Origin: Aliiglaciecola sp. M165
GTDB lineage: Bacteria > Pseudomonadota > Gammaproteobacteria > Enterobacterales > Alteromonadaceae
Reading direction: 5' to 3'
Assembly: GCF_007197995.1 (NCBI RefSeq)
Contig: NZ_VKKH01000005.1
Location: forward strand, 301,600-365,599
Length of the DNA stretch: 64,000 nucleotides
In this document: positions 36,614 through 44,293 of the stretch, in pieces
Position numbering within the stretch: position 1 is the stretch's first letter
How the letters are laid out: each line of letters begins with the position of its first letter
Made by a program: the position numbers and the translations under genes
Notes under the pieces: generated by a model
Told to the model about the DNA's origin: nothing
What the model saw: only the letters and a program-made list of their open reading frames with translations
Databases searched by the model: none

Positions 36614-36764
36614 GATATCGGATATTGGCGGTATTGCTTGATGTGTTTGCCGAGAAAGCATGGCCACCTTTTTTACTTTCAACAAGACTGAATATCAGTG
36701 CTGCTGCTAGGTAGGCCATGACCGGTGCAAAAATCAAGGTGATCAGATGTATTTGACTAAACAT
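36591..36764 (-). CDS. 57-residue single-pass membrane protein
   Basis: A short gene with a strong ribosome binding site: AGAGG eight bases before the ATG at 36764. The product MFSQIHLITLIFAPVMAYLA... has one hydrophobic helix at about residues 5-27. A polar tail rich in S, N, H and G follows, ending at a TAA inside a hairpin. It starts 15 bases after the stop of the 88-residue exported protein, so the two form a small operon. I know no family for it. Its size means automatic annotation could miss it. Confidence 0.65.
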   Translation of the reverse strand: MFSQIHLITLIFAPVMAYLAAALIFSLVESKKGGHAFSANTSSNTANIRYHDGHSPQ

Positions 36765-36779
36765 GCTGGCAACCTCTCT

Positions 36780-37046
36780 TTATTCTGCTTGATCGCTTTC
36801 TTCTTTCATATCTGTAATCGTTACGTGAGTTGCGAAGAACTCTTCTTCACTTTCCATAGTGATGTTGTTGTTAGCAGTTAACACAGCTTCTTGAACTTTA
36901 TAAGTTAGCTCTTGTTTAGTTGCTGAAACGGCTTGGGCAACAAGTGAGCCAACAAATTGTTCTAGTGAAACTTCGTTAGCGCTCGCAGTACCTGAAAGCA
37001 ACAAACCTGAAAGAACAACAGTAGCAGTAGTGATTTTCTTAAACAT
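36780..37046 (-). CDS. Small exported hypothetical protein
   Basis: An 88-residue protein with a clear signal peptide (MFKKITTATVVLSGLLLSGTASA, cleavage before NEV). The mature part of about 65 residues is acidic and helical (LVAQAVSATKQELTYKVQEAVL) with a tail rich in E and D. The ATG has a good upstream site (AAGGAAAA). The family is unknown to me. It is followed closely by a 57-residue membrane protein gene; the two may act together in the envelope. Confidence 0.75.
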   Translation of the reverse strand: MFKKITTATVVLSGLLLSGTASANEVSLEQFVGSLVAQAVSATKQELTYKVQEAVLTANNNITMESEEEFFATHVTITDMKEESDQAE

Positions 37047-37270
37047 GACATTTTCCTTAGTAGTGGTTTCAATCTAATAACTGGTTATTCAGTTACTAGT
37101 TAAGTCGCAGTCACTATTGCGATAGTTGTGCCAACTACTAAAAAAATTCATATACTATTGATTTTAAAGTATTAATTTATTTTTCGTTTGGAAAAGGACT
37201 TGTTAGACTAAAGTCTAAAGTTGATGGGGCATTTATTTTTTAGCATTTTTGACCAGCGCAGTTGGTTAAT

Positions 37271-38290
37271 TTAACCAACGCGCTCTGCTTTAATGTCGTT
37301 TTGATATTTATGCGCTGCAGCTTGCGCTTCATCTAAGGTTTCGAGCGCCTGACTCAACAACTCAACACCTGTTCCTCGCTGTGTGCCATTTTGACTCAAA
37401 TAACGTCGCCAAATTCTGGCACCTGCCTGACCTTGGAAAAGACCAAGCATGTGACGAGCAATATGCCAAATTCTTGCGTCGTGCTGTTCAATCTGGACTT
37501 GAGCGTATTCAATCATGTTGGCAACAATCTGGTGGCGTGAAGGCACGTCATGTCCGTCCTGATAATAACGACCATCTACTTCTGCAAGAATGTAGGGGTT
37601 ACTGTAAACCTCACGTCCAATCATCACCCCATCGATGTGTTGCAGATGTAAATCCACATCGCCTAGAGTTTTAACGCCTCCATTGATACTGATGTGCAGA
37701 TCAGGAAACTGTTCTTTTAGATGGTAAACCCGATCGTAGATTAGCGGCGGTACATCTCTATTCTCTTTTGGGCTGAGACCTTTTAGCCAAGCCTTGCGAG
37801 CATGCACAATGAATGTTTCGCAACCTGAAGCAGCAACCACATCAATGAATTTAGTTAGATCTTCATATTCATCCATTTCATCAATGCCGATTCGAGATTT
37901 AACCGTTACCGGAATATCAACCTCAGCCTGCATCGCGCTGACACATGAAGCTACGGTTTCTGGTTCAGCCATTAAACAGGCACCAAATCGACCATTTTGA
38001 ACACGATCCGAAGGACAACCTACATTGATGTTAACCTCGTCATAACCCCTTTCTTGGGCCAATGCGGCACAACGGGCCATATCGGCAGGATCTGAACCGC
38101 CCAACTGCAAGGCAACAGGATGCTCTTCATCATTGAAAGCAAGGTAATCACCTTTTCCAAAAATGATTGCGCCAGTAGTCACCATCTCAGTGTACAGCAA
38201 CGAATGCTGAGAAACCTGCCGCAAAAAATAACGACAATGTTTATCAGTCCAATCCAGCATTGGCGCGACAGAGATGGTGCGGTTTAACAT
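37271..38290 (-). CDS. dusA: tRNA-dihydrouridine(20/20a) synthase
   Basis: A 339-residue FMN-dependent synthase that follows DusA from SVAPMLDWTDKHCRYF to the C-terminal helical domain (HIARHMLGLFQGQAGARIWRRYLS). The catalytic cysteine is in INVGCPSDRVQNGRFGACLM, near residue 96. The FMN site includes QLGGSDP, VKSRIGID, INGGV and GVMIGREVY. It reduces U20 and U20a in the tRNA D-loop. It is transcribed alone. Confidence 0.97.
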   Translation of the reverse strand: MLNRTISVAPMLDWTDKHCRYFLRQVSQHSLLYTEMVTTGAIIFGKGDYLAFNDEEHPVALQLGGSDPADMARCAALAQERGYDEVNINVGCPSDRVQNGRFGACLMAEPETVASCVSAMQAEVDIPVTVKSRIGIDEMDEYEDLTKFIDVVAASGCETFIVHARKAWLKGLSPKENRDVPPLIYDRVYHLKEQFPDLHISINGGVKTLGDVDLHLQHIDGVMIGREVYSNPYILAEVDGRYYQDGHDVPSRHQIVANMIEYAQVQIEQHDARIWHIARHMLGLFQGQAGARIWRRYLSQNGTQRGTGVELLSQALETLDEAQAAAHKYQNDIKAERVG

Positions 38291-38450
38291 GATTTAATAG
38301 TTTGCCTATGAGTGAATATTTGTGAACGGTTAGTGTGTGTATTGTACAGGACGTGCTGCGTATTGAAAATGATCTTGCGTTTAGCAGTAAACCCTTTTTT
38401 ATTCTTGTTGCTTACTAAAAATAATAAACCAAATTTCTTCTTGCATTTTC

Positions 38451-38491
38451 AGATTACAAATGTAATCTAAATAAAGAATTACATGCGTAAT
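38451..38491 (+). promoter_or_regulatory. Tandem BlaI/MecI-type operators
   Basis: A perfect dyad AGATTACA-AA-TGTAATCT (38451-38468) contains the BlaI/MecI core TACAnnTGTA. A second dyad, ATTACATGCGTAAT (38478-38491), lies 25 bases downstream centre to centre. Both precede the blaI-like gene by 20-60 bases, as expected for an autorepressed operon. Confidence 0.8.
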
Positions 38492-38510
38492 CTATAAATC
38501 GGAGATTCGA

Positions 38511-38882
38511 ATGGACATCAGCAATGCTGAATTTGAAGTACTAGAAGTGATATGGCAAGGCCACCCTTGCAGTGCAACAGACATCATTGAACGTTTGAGT
38601 GAGCATAGTGAATGGCACGAAAAAACCATCAAAACATTACTCAATCGCCTAGTTAAAAAAGGGGCGTTGGGCTTTGAAAAGCAAAAACGTCACTACCTTT
38701 ATTACCCACTAATCGAACGGGAAGCTTACCAACATACGCAGAGTAAAAACCTATTAGAGAAACTCTTTGAAGGCCGTGTCTCTCCCCTCGTTGCCAGTTT
38801 TGCCAATAAAGGAAACTTGAATAAACAAGACGTAGACGAGCTTAAAGCGCTCATTGATCAATGGGAGAAAAACAATGATTGA
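38511..38882 (+). CDS. BlaI/MecI/CopY-family repressor
   Basis: A 123-residue winged-helix repressor. The N-terminal domain has ISNAEFEVLEVIWQGHPCSATDIIERL and HEKTIKTLLNRLVKKGALGFEK. The C-terminal helices dimerise and hold the site cut by the membrane peptidase in known systems. It overlaps the M56 peptidase gene by eight bases, the classic repressor/antirepressor pair. Paired operator dyads lie upstream. No beta-lactamase gene follows, so the regulated function differs from the staphylococcal model. Confidence 0.93.
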   Translation: MDISNAEFEVLEVIWQGHPCSATDIIERLSEHSEWHEKTIKTLLNRLVKKGALGFEKQKRHYLYYPLIEREAYQHTQSKNLLEKLFEGRVSPLVASFANKGNLNKQDVDELKALIDQWEKNND

Positions 38883-40125
38883 TTGGTTGATTCAGGCTTT
38901 TCTACTTAGCAGTGTACTGCTGGCTTTTTTAGTAGCTTCACGTAAACCCTTGGTCAAATGGCTAGGCGCTAAAGGCTACTATCAAATGTGGTGGATGGTG
39001 CCTGCTTCGCTGGTCCTTCCTTTACTGCCTCTTTCATCCTTGTCGAACAACGATCTTTTCACTTATGTAGTGAATATTGATGCGGCGGTTAAGTCTATTG
39101 ACCAAGCGTTATTATCAGTCGCAGAGGCTGCTGCCATTGTTTGGGCGTTTGTGGCGATTCTTTTAACCGTCTTATTACGCAAAGCTCACGCTAGCTTTCT
39201 TAAGTCTGTTAAGCCTTTACCAGAAGACGAAGAAAATAAAGACGCAATTCGACAATTAGCTTCCGCAGAATTTGCAAAATTAGACATTTTTAAGAGCCAT
39301 CACATCACGAGTCCATTTATTGGCGGAATAATACGCCCCTATCTGGTGCTGCCCGCTGGCTTTACGCAAGACCTTAACCCGCAACAGCGTCGATTGGTGC
39401 TGGAACATGAATTACAGCATTTAAAACAGGGTGACCTGCGTTGGAACTTGCTTGCACAGTTATTATTAATCGCATTTTGGTTCAACCCGCTGGCATGGAT
39501 GGCGTTCGGTCATTTTCGTGTCGCCCAAGAAATGTCCTGTGACGAATCAGTGCTGGCTAAACAAGATAAAACCACCCGAGTACTTTATGCCAAAGCCATG
39601 CTTAGCTGCGCTGAACATAATACTCGACCCTACCTTAATATCGTTAGCTATGGAGTGAAACGAGAAATGAAATCTAGACTACAACATATTCAAACAATGC
39701 GACCTTCATCACTAGGCAAATCACTATCAATGATTGCAGCCTGTTTACTCATCCTAACCACAATGCAGTTTGCCATTGCAGGGCAGGAAAAAGGCACTGA
39801 CGACATTCGCCCTGTGCATCGGGTGGAGCCTTTGTATCCAACACAAGCCGCTGAAGAAGGAATCGAAGGATCAGTAGTGGTCAAGCTGGATATAGAAACA
39901 GACGGCTCTGTATCCAATGTGAAAGTTGTCGATGCACAGCCTAAAAGGGTCTTTGACAGACAAACCAAAATTGCAGTGAGACAATGGCGCTGGGAGCCGG
40001 TACCACAAAAAGTAGAAGGTGTTCTGATTCAGTTGGACTATGTTTTAGATAAGGATTCAGAGACTAAAGCCGGCCTTATTAAAGGAAAGGAGATGGAACA
40101 AATAGCCGTCGAAGCGAATGACTAG
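38875..40125 (+). CDS. M56-family membrane metallopeptidase with TonB C-terminal domain
   Basis: A 416-residue BlaR1-like protein, starting at the ATG at 38875 (GGGAG upstream, overlapping the blaI-like stop). Transmembrane helices lie near residues 5-22, 32-50 and 80-100. The gluzincin motif LEHELQHLKQGD has the HELQH zinc site, and a final helix (SLSMIAACLLILTTMQF) leads into a periplasmic domain. That domain is not a penicillin-binding sensor but a TonB C-terminal fold (RVEPLYPTQAAEEGIEGSV ... AVRQWRWEP). Signal recognition through a TonB-like domain would be unusual. It should cleave or inactivate the co-encoded repressor when triggered. Confidence 0.9.
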   Translation: MIDWLIQAFLLSSVLLAFLVASRKPLVKWLGAKGYYQMWWMVPASLVLPLLPLSSLSNNDLFTYVVNIDAAVKSIDQALLSVAEAAAIVWAFVAILLTVLLRKAHASFLKSVKPLPEDEENKDAIRQLASAEFAKLDIFKSHHITSPFIGGIIRPYLVLPAGFTQDLNPQQRRLVLEHELQHLKQGDLRWNLLAQLLLIAFWFNPLAWMAFGHFRVAQEMSCDESVLAKQDKTTRVLYAKAMLSCAEHNTRPYLNIVSYGVKREMKSRLQHIQTMRPSSLGKSLSMIAACLLILTTMQFAIAGQEKGTDDIRPVHRVEPLYPTQAAEEGIEGSVVVKLDIETDGSVSNVKVVDAQPKRVFDRQTKIAVRQWRWEPVPQKVEGVLIQLDYVLDKDSETKAGLIKGKEMEQIAVEAND

Positions 40126-40145
40126 TTGAGTTCTTTCGGAATATT

Positions 40146-40364
40146 AAAGCCCGCTTGTAGCGTAATGTTGGACAGTTGAGCGAATTCGAATGTTTCAACA
40201 TTACGATAAGGAGAAGCAGAACGCTTTTTACTTTACGCCAAATACCCATCCATGGGGGCTCGACTTCGGCATCCGTGCCTCAGACGGAAGAAAAAGCGTT
40301 CTACTCTCTCCCTCGTTCACAAAACAATTCTTAACTGATCGGCATCGCGCTTGTCGCGGGCTTT
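40146..40364. repeat. Intergenic palindromic element (copy 2) and flanking dyad
   Basis: A perfect 12-base inverted repeat, AGAACGCTTTTT (40218-40229) and AAAAAGCGTTCT (40291-40302), encloses a TACCCATCCATGGGGGCTCG core like that of the element at 27254-27319. Outside it AAAGCCCGC (40146-40154) and GCGGGCTTT (40356-40364) form a second, wider inverted repeat. The right arm runs into TTTTT and may serve as a terminator. The element separates convergent genes. An apparent 62-codon frame across it is an artefact of the repeat. Confidence 0.6.
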
Positions 40365-40387
40365 TTAGTTTGCAATGAGGGATTCAA

Positions 40388-41509
40388 TTAGCCTTTATTA
40401 GGATTTACCAAATACTTTTCGCCGGTTTTCTTGGCGTTGTACTTAGCAATTATCGCCGGATCCATAACCTGTTCCAGGGTGATTTCTTCGGTAAATTCGC
40501 TGGCAAACGTCGTGCTGATTTCATTCGCCACTCTTTTGTGCAATGCACCAATTTTTTCAGGCGTTAATTTGGCCAGGAAGCGCATCAACAACCAACCGCC
40601 AATTCCCCATGTCATGCCATAGGCACGATTTAGAATGGAAGGAGAAAAATCCAGCCCGCCATAAATGTAGACTTGTTTGTTTGTCGCAGAGCCATAGGTA
40701 TTGAATCCTGTTGCGTCTTTACTTCCTGACATCTCCATAGCGGTAAGAATATCACTAACTAGGGTTCCACCGCCTATCGCGTCAAATGCTAAAGTAGCAC
40801 CCGTTTCGTCGATGGCTTTGTACAAATCTGCTTTAAAGCTATCGCTGGAAGAATTACAAATATATTTAGCGCCGAGTTTTTCAAGAATATCTGCTTGTTC
40901 CTGTTTTCTGACGATATTGACCAAGGGTACACCCTCAGCAATACAGATTTTGTTCAGCATGATGCCAAGACTCGAAGCTGCGGCGGTATGCACTAGCGCT
41001 GTATGCCCTTCCATGCGCATGGTTTCAACCATACCCAATGCAGTCAGTGGGTTAACAAATGAAGAAGCTGCTTGGGCAGCTGTTGTACCTTCATTATGTA
41101 ATAGGCATGCCTGGATCGGCACGCAGCAATATTCAGAATAAGTGGCACCAGACAATACACCAACGGTTTTGCCTAAAAGAGATTGTGCAGCAGGGCTTTC
41201 TCCAGCTGCTACCACAGTTCCAGCGCCCTCATTACCAATTGGCAGAACTTGGTCTAAACGAGACTTGATGCGCATTAACATGCTTTCATGCACAGGAGCG
41301 CTCAACGTTTTACTATTTGCGTCATAACTTGCTTCAGCCAAATTTGCCGGACCAAACATGGGCCACATATCTGAAGGATTGATGGGTGTTGCTTCAATAC
41401 GAACAACGACTTCGTGTGGTTTCGGTGTGGGGACGTCTAATTCTTTAAGGGTGATTTCGAGCTTACCTTTAGATGTGATTTCGGTAAAAAGCTGCTTTGA
41501 TGTTTTCAT
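40388..41509 (-). CDS. Zinc-independent MDR-family dehydrogenase/quinone reductase-like
   Basis: A 373-residue medium-chain dehydrogenase/reductase, taken from the ATG at 41509 since the earlier TTG has no better site. The catalytic domain has VRIEATPINPSDMW and GNEGAGTVVAAGESP. The nucleotide-binding domain has ALVHTAAASSLGIMLNKI and LAFDAIGGGTLVSDIL. The cysteines of zinc alcohol dehydrogenases are missing, so it is probably an NADPH-dependent quinone or enone reductase. Compared with QOR it has an insert near residues 55-80 (ANLAEASYDANSKTLSAPVHE region). It lies downstream of the LysR gene on the same strand but 180 bases away. Confidence 0.85.
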   Translation of the reverse strand: MKTSKQLFTEITSKGKLEITLKELDVPTPKPHEVVVRIEATPINPSDMWPMFGPANLAEASYDANSKTLSAPVHESMLMRIKSRLDQVLPIGNEGAGTVVAAGESPAAQSLLGKTVGVLSGATYSEYCCVPIQACLLHNEGTTAAQAASSFVNPLTALGMVETMRMEGHTALVHTAAASSLGIMLNKICIAEGVPLVNIVRKQEQADILEKLGAKYICNSSSDSFKADLYKAIDETGATLAFDAIGGGTLVSDILTAMEMSGSKDATGFNTYGSATNKQVYIYGGLDFSPSILNRAYGMTWGIGGWLLMRFLAKLTPEKIGALHKRVANEISTTFASEFTEEITLEQVMDPAIIAKYNAKKTGEKYLVNPNKG

Positions 41510-41691
41510 ATACTTTTCCAAACAGGGTTAACTGATCAATTTCACCAAACTTAGCATGCCAACATCTATCATGCGAGTTAATAGAATTGTTAGATAAGTA
41601 TAAGCTGTATATATTGAATTACCTGCCACACGAATAGGAGACATGTCACTGTGCGTACTATTAATAAACGAAATGGGTGAGCAATACTTAC

Positions 41692-42603
41692 CTAATCAAT
41701 TTGAATTCCATTAACACCCGCCAATTCTTTTTCAACGTGCTCTGCAAACAACTTTAATCTCAGAGGTTTATATCTATTTGGCAGAAAAGCAATGTGGATA
41801 GGCAACTCAGGCGCTTGCCATTGTGGAAGCACATTGATTAGCGCTCCTCTTTCGAGTTCTTCGCTAACAAACCATAAGGGCATAACCGCGATACCCAGAC
41901 CTAATTTACAAGCCTCTTTGACAGCAAAAATATTGTTAGTTTGCATGGCTGCAGAAAACGTAATTTTTTCCACTCTGTTTGATTTTTTAAGCGGGACCGT
42001 TTGAGCTTCAAATGGACTTAAAGCGATAATCGGTAAGGAATGAATGGTGTCTATATTTATATCGCTTAACGTTGACTCTAATGATTTTGCCCCAACAAGC
42101 ACACGTTTTACTTTTGCCAAAGGTTTAACTATCAAAGTGTCGTCTTGCACTGCGCCTATTTTTATCCAGCAATCACAGCCAACCTCGGTAAAACGGATCT
42201 GATCGTCATTGAGCTGCCAATTTAAATTGACGTTGGGATGCTGCAATTGAAACTCTGTTGCGATTCTTGCCAAGTGCAGTTGGCCTAACGCAACGGGTGC
42301 CACTACGTTCAATGCACCTTTCACTTCGCTATCGAAATTAATGTGCTTTTCTTCTAAAGATTCCCAATCTGCAAGGAGTGTGCGCGCATCCAGGAGTAAT
42401 TCAGCACCCGCGTCTGTCAGAGCTAACGAATGGGTGTTTCTTCGCATCAATTGGGTTTTAAGTTTCGATTCCAATTCTACCAGATGCCGACTGGCTGAAG
42501 GTTGCGAAATCCCTAAATCTCTTGCAGCTGCACTAATGCTGCCACTTTCGGCTATGCGAACAAAGGTGCTCAATAAATTTAAACGATCAAAAGATTTACT
42601 CAT
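41692..42603 (-). CDS. LysR-family transcriptional regulator
   Basis: A 303-residue LysR protein from the ATG at 42603; a TTG 18 bases earlier is the only longer alternative. The helix-turn-helix is SGSISAAARDLGISQPSASRHLVELE (about residues 18-43) and a two-lobed effector domain follows. It belongs to the group with the HSLALTDAG linker. It is divergent from the VOC/aldo-keto reductase operon, the usual sign that it controls that operon with a small-molecule inducer. Confidence 0.93.
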   Translation of the reverse strand: MSKSFDRLNLLSTFVRIAESGSISAAARDLGISQPSASRHLVELESKLKTQLMRRNTHSLALTDAGAELLLDARTLLADWESLEEKHINFDSEVKGALNVVAPVALGQLHLARIATEFQLQHPNVNLNWQLNDDQIRFTEVGCDCWIKIGAVQDDTLIVKPLAKVKRVLVGAKSLESTLSDINIDTIHSLPIIALSPFEAQTVPLKKSNRVEKITFSAAMQTNNIFAVKEACKLGLGIAVMPLWFVSEELERGALINVLPQWQAPELPIHIAFLPNRYKPLRLKLFAEHVEKELAGVNGIQID

Positions 42604-42665
42604 GCATAATACGTATATCAATTATCATTGTTATCAGTCTACCGTATTTCAAAGAGATCGCTAGT

Positions 42666-42694
42666 ATTTACTCATCTTCAACTAATGAGTAAAT
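42666..42694 (+). promoter_or_regulatory. Dyad/hairpin in front of the VOC gene start
   Basis: ATTTACTCAT and ATGAGTAAAT are perfect ten-base arms with a nine-base loop, ending three bases before the ATG of the VOC gene. The right arm contains the only GAG-type ribosome binding site. It can be read as an RNA hairpin that limits translation, or as a binding site for the divergent LysR regulator. Confidence 0.55.
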
Positions 42695-42697
42695 CTT

Positions 42698-43222
42698 ATG
42701 AAACCTTTATTAAAACTATTTTCTATTACTACCTTGGCTATTTCGGCAAACCTTGCTGCTAAAAATGTCGAGCACAGCCCAAATCCTCTGTCCCAGATGA
42801 AAGCCGAGCATGTGATGATTTCGACTGACAACTACGATGAAACCATTGCTTGGTATCAAAACGTTTTGGATTTTTCCATTCGCCACGAGTGGACAGTACC
42901 GGAATTTCCAGGCGTGCGTTTGGCCTACGTTGAAAAAAACGACTTCATCATCGAAGTGGTGAGCACACCAGCAAAGTTCCAAAACAAAAAGACACCAAAG
43001 GATTTAGGTGAAGCCTTGAACGAACGAGGATTTGGCCATTTAGCTTTCTTAGTTGCTGATGTCGACCTAGTAGCGGCTGAATTAGTTAAGCGTGGAGTTG
43101 AATTGGTAGTTCCTCCAACAAGCTTTCCAGACGCTGGAAGACGCCTGATTTTTATCCAAGATAATAACGGCAATTACATCGAGTTTCTCACTCCATTATC
43201 TGCGTACGAAGCAAAGCTTTAA
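42698..43222 (+). CDS. Exported VOC-superfamily (glyoxalase-like) protein
   Basis: A 174-residue protein with a signal peptide (cleavage near NLAA-KNV) followed by one vicinal-oxygen-chelate domain. The paired beta-alpha-beta-beta-beta units start at MKAEHVMISTDNYDETIAWYQNVL and GFGHLAFLVADVDLVAAELVKRG. Metal-ligand positions look like H39 in the first unit and a glutamate in GNYIEFLTP in the second. VOC enzymes include glyoxalase I, dioxygenases and bleomycin-binding proteins; nearly all are cytoplasmic, so the export signal is unusual. It is the first gene of the six-gene run divergent from LysR. Confidence 0.82.
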   Translation: MKPLLKLFSITTLAISANLAAKNVEHSPNPLSQMKAEHVMISTDNYDETIAWYQNVLDFSIRHEWTVPEFPGVRLAYVEKNDFIIEVVSTPAKFQNKKTPKDLGEALNERGFGHLAFLVADVDLVAAELVKRGVELVVPPTSFPDAGRRLIFIQDNNGNYIEFLTPLSAYEAKL

Positions 43223-43247
43223 TCAATCATTTTAAGGAGCATATTTA

Positions 43248-44024
43248 ATGAACACGTCTAAAACATTTTTATTGGGTGGTACTGACTCGATTAACCGTAT
43301 TGGTTATGGCGCTATGCGGTTAACCAATCAACCAAGTAACTTTGGTGCATACCCTAACTGGCAACAGGGCTTAGAATTGCTGCAGGAAGCGAGCGCATTG
43401 GGTGTCAACTTTTTTGATTCTGCCTATGCCTACGGGCCTGGTTGGGCGGACAAAATCATCGGCGAAGCATTTGGCAATCTAGACAAGAAACCATTTTTCG
43501 CAACCAAAGGGGGAGTGGATAAACCCGCACCAGGAAATATCGTCACAGATGGAAGCGAAAAAATGTTGCTTCAGCAGATTGATAAAGCCTTGGTCAATTT
43601 AAAAGTCGAACAAATTGATTTGTTTCAACTGCACCGAGTGGATCCCAACACACCAATTGAAATATCCGTTGCGGCCATTGCTAAGGCGCAAAAAGCAGGA
43701 AAAGTGAAGCATATTGGATTGTCGAATGTGTCAAGAGACCAACTCGATGCTGGGCTTTCGGTAGCCGCAATTGCATCTGTTCAAAACCGATTCAATCAAA
43801 ATGAACAAGGTGACAATGACTTGGTTGATTATACACTTGCGAAAGGTATCGCATACATCCCTTATGGCCCATTAGGTGCACACCCTATGAAACAAGGGGC
43901 AGCGCTCCCGTCTCAGCAAGCACTTAAATGGCTGCTTGAGCGCTCCCCTAACATCATCGTAATTCCTGGCACCACCAGCATTACCCATTTGCGTGAAAAC
44001 GTTACAACTTGGGAAACAATGTAA
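43248..44024 (+). CDS. Aldo/keto reductase
   Basis: A 258-residue NADPH-dependent aldo/keto reductase with a TIM-barrel pattern. The catalytic tetrad appears as D and Y in NFFDSAYAYGPG, K in FFATKGG and H in LFQLHRVD. The cofactor end has LLERSPNIIVIPGTTS. It resembles the pyridoxal- or oxidoreductase-type AKRs (Tas/YajO side). AAGGAGC lies upstream of the ATG, and the gap to the VOC gene is 25 bases. It probably reduces an aldehyde produced or handled by the neighbouring enzymes; the substrate is unknown. Confidence 0.92.
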   Translation: MNTSKTFLLGGTDSINRIGYGAMRLTNQPSNFGAYPNWQQGLELLQEASALGVNFFDSAYAYGPGWADKIIGEAFGNLDKKPFFATKGGVDKPAPGNIVTDGSEKMLLQQIDKALVNLKVEQIDLFQLHRVDPNTPIEISVAAIAKAQKAGKVKHIGLSNVSRDQLDAGLSVAAIASVQNRFNQNEQGDNDLVDYTLAKGIAYIPYGPLGAHPMKQGAALPSQQALKWLLERSPNIIVIPGTTSITHLRENVTTWETM

Positions 44025-44034
44025 GGGGCAAAAC

Positions 44035-44283
44035 ATGATATTTCGACAGCTTTTTAGCAACTTAAAAATGAAGAACATTGTACTTTCAACAGTAAGTATT
44101 TGGTTAGGTGTTTACCCATTATTAACTGTTTTGGCGTTCGCCTTAGATCCCCTCTTATCTGGCCAGGAAGTGTATATCAGAACGTTGATTATGAGTCTGT
44201 TAATGGTGCCTCTGATGGTGCTATTTATCATGCCCTTTATAAATTACTTAACTTCGCAATTTTCAAAAGATGAAAAAAATTGA
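44035..44283 (+). CDS. Small two-helix membrane protein (DUF2798-like shape)
   Basis: An 82-residue protein starting at the ATG at 44035, with AAGGGG seven bases upstream. Two hydrophobic helices lie near residues 16-36 and 45-66, and it ends with a charged tail (SQFSKDEKN). The size and topology recall DUF2798 proteins, but I cannot confirm that. It lies between the aldo/keto reductase (10-base gap) and the TIM-barrel gene, in one transcript. Confidence 0.7.
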   Translation: MIFRQLFSNLKMKNIVLSTVSIWLGVYPLLTVLAFALDPLLSGQEVYIRTLIMSLLMVPLMVLFIMPFINYLTSQFSKDEKN

Positions 44284-44293
44284 GGATAACACC

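Noticed and set aside
40190..40378. 62-codon frame after the M56 peptidase gene
   Set aside because: Lies on the palindromic repeat at 40218-40302; the reading frame is a by-product of the repeat sequence.
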